Positions 11,549 through 19,656 of a stretch of 64,000 nucleotides of DNA are shown here, piece by piece. Source of the DNA: Cymbomonas tetramitiformis (Eukaryota > Chlorophyta > Pyramimonadophyceae > Pyramimonadales > Pyramimonadaceae); assembly GCA_001247695.2 (NCBI GenBank), contig LGRX02009947.1:1-64000 (forward strand), written 5' to 3'. Positions within the stretch are counted from its first letter, which is position 1. The number at the start of each line of letters is the position of its first letter. The notes below the pieces were generated by a model. The model was not told the DNA's origin. It saw nothing but the letters and a program-made list of their open reading frames with translations, and made no database searches. The position numbers and the translations under genes were made by a program.

Positions 11549-14500
11549 ATGCCTGCAAAAAAAGGAACCACCAAGAAGTCCGGGGATGGCAACACGGAAA
11601 GGTTGGTTTACGCGGACGTGATGGAACAGCGTTTCGTTGAGCAGAAAGTGCTGAAGCTCGCGGACTGCTCTTTCGCTGACAACCCAAGAGGACACAATCA
11701 CAACGGTGTCAACGTGGAGAAGTCCGTTGAGAAAAACGGCATCGACCTTTCCCAAACCATGATCTGGCGCCGCGCCAAAAAAGGAGATCCTAAGGCCCAC
11801 GGGTAAGTTTCACTAAACCTTCTTGAAGAACTGCGCTGACAAAAGGTAGAAGAGACAAGTGTGAAAAAGCGTTCATCGATGAACGCTTTTTAAAAAACAC
11901 TGCTAAAGAAACAAGTGTTTTAACAGGTTTAAAGAAAAGTGTTCATCGATGAACGCTTTCTTTATTTTGTTTCTGAAGCTTGAGTATTTTAAACTGTTTT
12001 TAAGAAAGCGTTCATCGATGAGCGCTTTTCTTAGTTTTCCTTGTATTTTTCCTAAAACTTTGCGGTTTGGAGTTGCAAAAGCTGCGATATTTCTGTGTGA
12101 TTCAGCTTTTTTCTCAGGAAAAATACAAGGAAAACTAAGAAAAGCGTTCATCGATGAACGCTTTCTTAAAAAGAGTTTAAAATACTCAAGCTTCAGAAAC
12201 AAAATAAAGAAAGCGTTCATCGATGAACACTTTTCTTTAAACCGGTCAAAACACTTGTTTCTTTAGCAGTGTTTTTTAAAAAGCGTTCATCGATGAACGC
12301 TTTTCTTATTCAGCAAAAAAAGGTTAGTGCTTGAACTCTTCTTGGTTTTGCATGGTGACTTTCTTCTTGTTTATTTGCTGTTCACCTGCAGGTCTACTGA
12401 CTCCCTTCAGGACTCTTGCTCCTAAAGTTTTCTTTCTTGTCTTTTAATTTGTTGCAGAGATCTGTTTAAAGGCGTGCGCGCCTTTCAAAGAAGACGTGCA
12501 ATGAACCGAGAAGCTGAAAGAATTAGGATCAACAAAGAAATTACTAGACGTAGGCGTTGCATTTTAGACAGGGGGTTTTAAGCTAGTGTTGCTTGAAGAT
12601 GTTACATCCTCAGAAGATGAGGAAGATTCTTGCAGGAAGAACCATGTTCCCATTAGCTGGTATAATGTTCCAAACGTGGCAGTAGCTAAGAGGAGACTCA
12701 AGAATAAAAAAGACGCTGAGCGAAACGCAAAAATACGTAGGACGCAATGTCCTTTGTGGATGCTAGACAGCCAGTGGTAGCTTTAGCTGAAGTAAACACT
12801 TTATATATTTTTTTATAAATAGTTTCTCTAACACTTTAACCCATGTTCTTTGTCGTTTTAAATGGCGTGCTGTGTTTGTTTTTGTTTTCAGTAAGCGGTA
12901 CATTGCCATTGACGGACATGGTAGGCACGAGTTTTTCACTCGTGCCTTCCAAGATGGCGCCGTGGTAGGCGGAAAAAAACTAGAGGCCCGGGACAAAAGG
13001 TTTCTGGAATGCAACGTCATCGTGGTGTCGGAGGACATCACCAAGGAGGAGGTTACATGCCTCGCCCTCTCGCGCATCGTCCAGAACGAGAAGGGGTCCA
13101 AGAAAAAAACTTTTTTCGACGACTACACCTCCTTCAAATGGCTGATGTCATCCATTGACAAGACCGTGGCCAAACCACAGAAGTTGGTTGTTTTGTTCTC
13201 TCACATCGACCCTTCGTTATACTCGTTGATGTTCTTCAAGAGGATGGCCCACATCCACGAAAAGGTGATCGGGCCCGACGAGCGGCTGGAGGCCTTGCTT
13301 CGCGAGAACTGCGAAGCTTTGGGGAAGGATTCCCCCTTCGGCTTCAACTCCTTGTTCGACAACAAGGAATTCCAACGTCTTAATCCGACACAAAGATATC
13401 AGGTACGGTGGAAGCCGGTCTTTATTTTATTGTGTTACATGCAACCATCACGCCTGAAGACAAACACATGTCTCAGGTTTTCCTGAAAGTGAACGAGAAC
13501 GTCAAGTTCGCCGTGAAGGACGAGAATGGCGAGCTCCACTTGAAGAAGAAGAAGCAATGCGCGACTTTGGGCTTCGTCGGAACCACACGCGCCTTCACGG
13601 ACTTGTGTTCGTTTGTGCTGCTTCGTCAAGAAGTCCGCTCACAGCTAGAGCTTCAAAGCTCTAAGGGGAAGGCGAAAAAAACTGAAGAGGCGTCCAAGTT
13701 CTTGGAGGACCTGAGCGCCGGAAAGTAAGTCCATCTACCACGGTTTGGTTAAAGCCGTGAACTATTTTTTTATGCGGAAAGGTGATGGGTGTTAAACTTT
13801 TGTTTACAGGTACGATGGTACTTTCTTCGACGCCAACGAGACTTGCTCCAAGACCAGTAACTTGCCTCGCTTGAACCGGGATGTCGAGCCGAAAGTCGTG
13901 CAGGACATGCTGAAGAAGCACAACGAGATGGTTGAGTGGGAGGAGACTGCTGTGGAGGCTCAGGAGAGTGGCGTCGAGACCCTTGCGGAAGTTGCAGCTG
14001 GTGAGACGGGTGGGGATGTTGAAGAGGAAAAGGAAGAGACGCAGGAAGGTGCGTCGGTTGGGGATGATGACGAGGTAGGCGATGGGGATGAGGAGGTAGA
14101 AGGTGAGGAACCGGTTGGTGAGGAAGATGGTCAGGAGAACGAGGAGGAGGAGAACGAAGAGGAAGAGGAGGGCGATGAGGAGGGCGATGAGGAGGAGGAT
14201 GGAAAGTTTGACTTTGAAAAGGAGTCGGATGAGGTTCGTGAAACACGTGAAGATCGGAAGCGGAAGAGACAGGAAGTGGCGGATTGGTTTGCGGCGGAGG
14301 ACGCGGGGGAACATGTCCCAAAATCAAAGAAGCAGAGAAAGGATCTAACTAAGAAGAGGGCGGAGATGGGGAAGCTACGTCAAGAGTTGCAGGCCTTTGA
14401 GGAGGAGGATGCCGCTTACGCGGCTTGGCTTAGCGACAAGGAGAAACAGAAGGATGAGCAGGACATGGAGGACGACCCGGCCCCCTGCGCGGAATGGATG

Positions 14501-16116
14501 AAGCCTTGGGTTGGGGTGTCGCGAGGGAACCCGGACTACGAAGGGTTGCGACAATGGAAGATGGCAGGCGGAACGCTCCGAAATGGAACGCAGCAGAAGG
14601 GACCGGTGAAGGAGAGCATTGAGATTGGGCAGTTCTTGAAGATGAATGAGGAGGCGTTGAAGCCTGGTGTACGGCATCATGTGCACAATATTGTGTCCGT
14701 GGAGGTGCCGAAGGTGGTAGCGGTGAAGAACCGTGGCGTGACGCGTGGCACGAAGGTGAAGGATGAGAAGGTGGAGTACGTCTTGGAGTTAATCCATCAA
14801 CACGGACATGCCGAGTCTGAGAAGTTGTTGGTGTTGACATCGGTTGCCATGAACTCCCAAGGCATCCCGCTGTTGCAGCTGTACTTCGGCGAAGCTCTCG
14901 GGGCCATGGACGTCATCACGCACAACGCGGCGGAAGATAAGTTTTGTGTGGCGGCGGTCATCACGGATGTTCCGTGGGGCCATGAGAGCAAGACCGGGTA
15001 CAACACGAAGGTGGATTGGGATGCGTTCGCAGTCAAGTTGGACGAGCTGTGCGCGAACAACGATGGCATGTCGGAGGTTCATAAATACGCCGATCTGGGA
15101 AAGGTGGACGGAGACACCATTGTGTGTGCCTTAGGCGACAGTGAAGCCCTTCGAGCTTTGGAGGCGGGCTGGAAGGCGTTGAAGCACCCGGTAGGATCGA
15201 TGTAACACTTGTTGCTTTGAAGGCACCCTTTTATTTTTGTTTTTTTGTTACGTTTCTTAAAGGGAGGGAAAAGGGGGGAAGGATCACAGGTGTACAAGAC
15301 AATGCCGGGGTACATCGTGACGGAGGGGAACCGCAACAACGCGACTTTCACGAACACTCCAAAGTCCGTGGGACACCAGTACACGACTTTTGCACGGAAG
15401 CTGGAGGCTCCGAAGTTGGACTTCAAGACCAGCATCCAAACCAGGGGGCAGCAATGTAAGGACCTTGACTTTGATTATTTCCCGCTGAATTGTTGGACTG
15501 GAAACATTTTGCGTGCCCTAAGTTACCAAGAGGTGAAGGCTTTTGAGAAGGCCTTGGAAAAGCACCTGGCTGAGAGCTGGGAACCAAGCTGGAAGGAAAT
15601 GGATGAGGAGCAGAGGATGGACATCGTTCAGACCGAGGTAGAACATCAGGCACGACCTTTCCAAGCTGTTCAAGTGCAGGATACCTTCAAGCACGATTGC
15701 GCCGTAGTGGGATGCTTGAAGGGCGGTAAGCCCTGCGAAGAGCATGGCAAGACCTTGGTGGTGGGACAGAAAAAGGTGGAGCTCATGGAGCTGTTGGTGG
15801 AGCGGTACACAACCGACATCGACATGGTGGTGCTGGACCCGTTCATGGGAAGTGGTGCGTGTCATTGTGGATGCATTGGTTTTGCCGCGAGGGACACGCC
15901 GGGGTATTGAAAGATGTTAAGTGTTCCGCAGGAACCACTGGGATTGGAGCGCTTCGCATGGGACGCGCCTTCATCGGCGTGGAGAGGAAGCGTGCAAACT
16001 TCATTAGCGCGGTGCACTATTTATCTCACGCGGTGTTCTGCTGCGCGAAGCGCCATGTGGGGGATCTTGGATTGAGTGAGCCGTACCGGAAGATGAAAGT
16101 GACAAACGTGAAGTAG
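11549..16116 (+). CDS. ParB-like domain fused to amino-type DNA methyltransferase, six exons, 1047 aa
   Basis: Exons 11549-11802, 12892-13402, 13477-13724, 13810-15190, 15290-15854 and 15932-16116; all introns are GT-AG and phases agree (3,144 nt in total). Residues about 30-130 form a ParB/Srx-like domain with the NPRGHNH box (45-51) and IDGHGRHEF (91-99), domain halves that meet only when the long first intron is removed. Residues about 378-480 are very acidic, followed by KRKR and KSKKQRK nuclear-localisation-like motifs. The catalytic part has ITDVPWG (D724, motif IV position, DVPW instead of DPPW/DPPY) and DPFMGSGTTG (981-990, motif I), in the order IV then I, followed by GRAFIGVE. A C-x4-C-x6-C-x2-H cluster lies near 934-953. 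ParB-MTase fusions are known from phages and prophages. Whether the product is N6-adenine or N4-cytosine methylation cannot be told; the altered motif IV may reduce activity. Confidence 0.8.
11866..12303. repeat. Large inverted repeat with six palindromes inside intron 1
   Basis: Arms of about 188 bp (11866-12053 and 12116-12303), nearly identical, around a 62-bp spacer. GTTCATCGATGAAC lies at 11871, 11941, 12146, 12215 and 12285, with one variant (GATGAGC end) at 12010, all in AAGCG/GCTTT-type surroundings. Each arm thus has three evenly spaced palindromes. The transcript could fold into a long hairpin, and the DNA into a cruciform. Confidence 0.85.
12458..12780 (+). other. Unassigned coding-like segments inside intron 1
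   Basis: After a good acceptor (TTGCAG, 12457) the exon 1 frame stays open for 40 codons of very basic sequence (AFQRRRAMNREAERIR) to TAA, so an alternative transcript could end here as a short ParB half plus basic tail. A second open stretch (12586-12780, LLEDVTSSEDEEDSC ... CPLWMLDSQW) follows. Neither fits the phase of the next exon. They could be a degenerate exon, an alternative 3' end or nested debris. Confidence 0.3.
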
Positions 16117-16130
16117 AACATCGAAAGTTC

Positions 16131-17275
16131 GTGAAAGTTAGTTAGGGATCTTGGCGGGGAAAGAAGTATGTTTTGAACCTAACTGGGGGGCCGGCCACCC
16201 GGACTTGTGGTTAGTAGTGGTCCGCGAAAGCACGTGAAAAACCAATGGAGAACGTAGTTGGTCAATGCACGAAGACGAGTAGGCGATGGGGCGAAGGGCA
16301 CTAGAAAAGGTGAAGTCGTGTTAAACTCTGGAGGCAAAACATGCGCGCCGGTAACTTTGTTTTGAATATTGATTTGAAGCTGTATATTTCATGTGATATA
16401 TAAATATAAAATATTCCTGAAATTGCAAAGAAATCGGGGTTTTTTGAAGAAATTTCAAAAAATTTAGAAAAACCCCCAAAAAGGGCATATAAAACTAGAA
16501 AAAATAAAAGGGGTTCATCGATGAACACCCAAAAACATATTTCATAAAAATCAGACGTATAAAGTGTGATTTTGCTACCGAGTTTCGAAAAAAAATTTGA
16601 AGCTGGAGAATGCGTGAAATATGGTACAAATTCAATGGAAAATTTTTGTTTTCTTAACACAAAAAACCCCATAAACTTTCCTTAATTCAGGCTGACAAAG
16701 ATGATTTTTTTAGTTAAAATCAGGAATATTTCTTAAACCCTAAAACAACCGGGAAATTAAATAAAATTACATTCAACTCGGGAAAATCTTAAACCCTAGA
16801 TTCGGTCAAATTTTCGATTTTTTCAGGGCCTCCCCTTGTAAAACTCCCCAACACCCAAAAAGGCCCGAAATTCATATAAAACTAGGAAAAATAAAAGGGG
16901 TTCATCGATGAACCCCCAAAAACATTTTTCATAAAAATCAGACGTAAAAAGTTTCATTTTGCTACCGAGTTTCGAAAAAAAATTTGAAGCTTAAAAATGC
17001 GTGAAATATTATACAAGTTCAATGGAAAATTTATGTTTTCTTAACACAAAAAACCCCATAAACCTTCCTTAATTCAGGCTGAAAAAGATGATTTCTTTCG
17101 TGAAAATTAGGAATATTTCTTAAACCCTAAATCAACCGGAAAATTAAATAAAATTACATTCCACTCGGGAAAATCTTAAACCCTAGATTCGGTCAAATTT
17201 TCGATTTTTTTAGGGCCTCCCATTGTAAAACTCCCGAACTCCCGAAACTCCCAAACTCCCCAATTGCGTTTGGTG
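16131..17275 (-). repeat. Right terminal inverted repeat
   Basis: About 1,145 bp, inverse of 6058-7402. It contains two tandem units (about 16480-16840 and 16850-17220), each with CGATGAAC palindromes, the CTAAACCCTAAA-like words and the GGGCCTCCC block. It begins 15 bp after the methyltransferase stop, so the gene's polyadenylation signals probably lie in the repeat. Confidence 0.85.
16513..16913. repeat. Two GTTCATCGATGAAC palindromes in the right TIR
   Basis: Copies at 16513-16526 and 16900-16913, in the same relative places as the left pair. Confidence 0.9.
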
Positions 17276-17386
17276 CAAAAAACGTTCTTCGACCCATGCC
17301 TGCACAAAGTATTCCTCACGCAATTGACGCATTTTCCGAATGTAAGGAAGAACAATCCCAAACAGGACGTAATGAGTATCCGCCAT
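17276..17386 (-). pseudogene. Family B copy 2, 5' part, split by the MULE-like element
   Basis: ATG at 17386 (MADTHYVLFGIVLPYIR) and a frame through HAWVEERFL-like residues (QAWVEERFL) to the 9-bp target duplication at 17276-17284. It matches the first 40 residues of the 4323 protein; the remainder is at 5560-6057. The frame then runs into the terminal repeat and ends after about 30 unrelated residues. Confidence 0.75.
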
Positions 17387-17399
17387 TCTTGATAATGCA

Positions 17400-17671
17400 A
17401 AGATGAAGCGGTGTGTCTTCCAGGAAGAAATGGAAAATGATCCTCCTAAAGGCCTCAAGCGATTTAAATATTGCCAAGGAGGGCTTGGGCCTCTCAAGGT
17501 AAATGCCGCAAACCAATAGGATGAAACCAACAATCACAAGATTGGCCAAGATAAGATTGGCCAAGATAAGATTGGCGCGGACAAATGTTGGCCCAAGATT
17601 GGCGCGGATTGCGAGTTCTGGCAGGATACCGAAGTCCCACAGTTGCTGTCCGACTCCGACTCCGACTAAGG
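17400..17671. other. Intergenic: 18-bp repeats and 3' scrap of a family B gene
   Basis: ATTGGCCAAGATAAG is repeated in tandem (about 17541-17580). Bases 17605-17670 (GCGAGTTCTGGCAGGATACC ... CCGACTCCGACTAAGG) match the last codons and stop of the 4323 gene, so a third family B copy has been reduced to its 3' end. Confidence 0.5.
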
Positions 17672-17783
17672 TATAAAAGCTCAATTCATCTTACTTAGCC
17701 TTCATTTGCTGCTTACGCTCACCATCGTGCCACCCCTGCCACCTCCTACCAGAGAGTGAGCGACGCGCCTCTACAAACTCGTG
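17672..17783 (+). promoter_or_regulatory. TATA box and family leader
   Basis: TATAAAAGCTC at 17672 and the leader CTTCATTTGCTGCTTACGC ... CACCTCCTACCA, ending about 30 bases before the ATG at 17784. Confidence 0.6.
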
Positions 17784-18194
17784 ATGCCTTCAGTGTTAAG
17801 GTTTGGTGTGCATCGGAATCGTGCCAGTATCGATGTAGATGCCATTAATCGCCATGAGATGGAGCACCGACCATGCCCCGAATGCAATTTGCACCAGTGG
17901 ACTTTGAGAACGATGGCAAACCGCCCTTTCCGCCGCCCGCCGATGCCTCACAGGCATGATCTGATATGGGCTATGTGGCGCTTTACCCGACGAACTCGGT
18001 TTTATCTGTTTTTTGAATTGGTAGAGCCGGAACGCTATCCCGATCGCGCTGAATATGCACGGGGTGAAGCGTGGATGACTCCGCGATTAATGGTTATTCC
18101 AGTCGACGTTGTACGCCTATTGGTCTGTTGGTACCAGAATGACGAAACGACACCTTTCGACGAGTACTGTATCAGTTGCGATTGCCTTAGTTGA
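17784..18194 (+). CDS. Hypothetical protein under the shared leader (family C)
   Basis: 136 aa, single exon, not recognised. Features: a CPEC pair near residue 32 (RPCPECNLHQW), FRRPPMPHRHDLIW, an aromatic segment (RTRFYLFFELVEPERYP) and a C-terminal CISCDC. The leader rather than the protein links it to the 3006-4323 genes, although a CPEC pair also occurs in family A. Its 3' end is 6 bp from the TATA box of the next gene. Confidence 0.5.
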   Translation: MPSVLRFGVHRNRASIDVDAINRHEMEHRPCPECNLHQWTLRTMANRPFRRPPMPHRHDLIWAMWRFTRRTRFYLFFELVEPERYPDRAEYARGEAWMTPRLMVIPVDVVRLLVCWYQNDETTPFDEYCISCDCLS

Positions 18195-18199
18195 GCAGG

Positions 18200-18312
18200 T
18201 ATAAAAGCTCAATACCTCTTACTTAGCCTTCATTTGCTGCTTACGCTCACCATCGTGCCACCCCAGCTTGACACTAGCAACTAACAACTGACCACGCTCA
18301 GGCAAACTCGTC
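18200..18312 (+). promoter_or_regulatory. TATA box and family leader
   Basis: TATAAAAGCTC at 18200 with the same CTTCATTTGCTGCTTACGC leader as at 17700, then about 50 unrelated bases before the ATG. Confidence 0.6.
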
Positions 18313-18495
18313 ATGAAATGCGATTATTGTGACCTTCCTGCAAACGTTCGCATATGGTTTAATGCTGGTTCGCATCTTGTTGCGATAAATGAGCATACCG
18401 AACATTTCGCGTGTATGCGTTGTTCTTACGAAATATTCATGTGCGAGGAAGCAATGGACGACGAAGACGGAGTATACTGGGAGCTGATAGATTAG
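18313..18495 (+). CDS. Small Cys-rich hypothetical protein (family D)
   Basis: 60 aa: MKCDYC at the start, FACMRCSYEIF in the middle, acidic end. The two CxxC pairs about 30 residues apart suggest a small zinc ribbon. It has its own TATA box and shared leader. No homologue recognised. Confidence 0.5.
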   Translation: MKCDYCDLPANVRIWFNAGSHLVAINEHTEHFACMRCSYEIFMCEEAMDDEDGVYWELID

Positions 18496-18653
18496 TAGAC
18501 CATTACTTTCCGGCGTCTGAAAGGCGTGGAATTAACTAATTCGAGATCGCTTGCCTGGTAGCAACTTACGTACTTTGCAATGTAATAGTAACGCTATGAT
18601 ATGTTGTACGACCAGCTGACTTATGGCTTTTGCGACATATATATATTGTAACA

Positions 18654-19400
18654 GGCATGTGGCACGTGTGGGTGGTACGTTTATGCATAATTTGACGAAT
18701 TTTCGAAAAAATGACATTTAGAAGTGTTAGAAGGTTGGAGAAGTTTGGAGAAGGTTTGGACAAACTCAAAAATGTAAAATTTTGACATTTCGGGTTTTGG
18801 AGTAGCCGTGCGGGGCCATTTCGTTTACTGCAAATACCAGGGAATCAAGTTGTGCACATGGAATGCTTGCGCGACACATTAATAAGTTTATAAAAGGCCA
18901 TTACAAGGTTTGGGAAGGTGCAACATGATAGTAGAAGGCAGTAAAAGGTTGCATGTCCAATATTCTAGGGTTTTAGGGTTGCTGGCGGGGTGGTGTGGGT
19001 GAAATATTAGTTGTGAGAGGGGGTTCGGCGTGTGCGGGGTCCGCTATAAAGTGCACAATTTCGGGAAATGATGATATTACACGGTTTGATATTTTTGGAG
19101 AAGTTTGGAGAAGGTTTGGACAAACTCAAAAATATGAATTTTGACGTTTAGGGTTTTGGAGTAGTCGTGCGGGGCCATTTTGGTCACTGCAAACGGCAGG
19201 AAATCGAATTTTGCACTTGGCATGCATGCGCGGCATATGAATGTGTCGCTACAAGGCCAATAACAAGCGGGAAATTATATTGTATGATTTAATATTTTTG
19301 GAGAACATCGGAGAAGGTTCGTAGAAACAAAATAATGCAATATTTTGATATTTTGGGTTTTGCAGGAGCCGCGCGGGACCAATTTGTTCACTGCAAATAT
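18654..19400 (+). repeat. Left terminal repeat region of second element
   Basis: Three degenerate units, each with TTTGGAGAAGGTTTGGACAA or a variant, GGGTTTTGGAGTAG and GCGGGGCCATTT, near 18725, 19095 and 19300. Inverse copies lie at 27880-28798. Between 19400 and 19656 no gene is seen. Confidence 0.65.
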
Positions 19401-19656
19401 CAGGATGGTTGCCGTGTCATGCACACGGCCGATGTTTTGAAAATAAAGAGCAATTCAATATGCAAGTGCATTTCCATGCTTATATTCCAATGTTCATACA
19501 CAATCTAATGTATGAATACTTGCAAGTGACATAATTACCGTAGTGTCAGGTTATTAGAGTTATGCAAAAATTGCAGCTTACTGTAGCACGAAGCACCAAG
19601 ATGCGGCTCTCGGGACAGCTCAAATAGCACTTTTAGTTAGGCAAACGATTTCTAAG

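Larger units (their letters stand above)
6058..17275. mobile_element. Complete MULE-like DNA transposon carrying a ParB-methyltransferase gene
   Basis: 11,218 bp, bounded by a 9-bp target duplication inside a known gene. Terminal inverted repeats span 6058-7402 and 16131-17275; the outer ends read CATTCTACACATTTGGGGAG and CACCAAACGCAATTGGGGAG and are strongly alike from TTGGGGAG inward. Two genes diverge from the centre: a transposase on the minus strand (11097-7520) and a ParB-like/methyltransferase fusion on the plus strand (11549-16116), whose stop lies 15 bp before the right repeat. Long repeats, a 9-bp duplication and a SWIM-like zinc motif in the transposase point to the Mutator superfamily; hAT would normally give 8 bp. 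Both gene models splice in frame, so the copy may be intact. Confidence 0.85.

Noticed and set aside
11803..12891. Using 12458-12575 as a cassette exon of the ParB-MTase gene
   Set aside because: It would leave phase 0 whereas the exon at 12892 needs phase 2; the direct join gives an intact ParB domain.
13661..14327. Leu- and Pro-rich frames on the minus strand
   Set aside because: Mirror of the Glu/Asp-rich part of exon 4 of the ParB-MTase gene; composition explains them.
15191..15289. Reading the first methyltransferase part as ending at the TAA near 15205
   Set aside because: A GT at 15191 and AG at 15289 keep frame and bring motifs IV and I into one protein.
6058..17275. Giant-virus or Maverick/Polinton origin of the 11.2-kb element
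   Set aside because: No capsid, polymerase B, ATPase or protease genes, and a 9-bp rather than 5-6-bp duplication.
18600..18653. Target duplication for the second element (TTGTAA, also near 28828)
   Set aside because: Only six bases, not adjacent to the right end, and low complexity.
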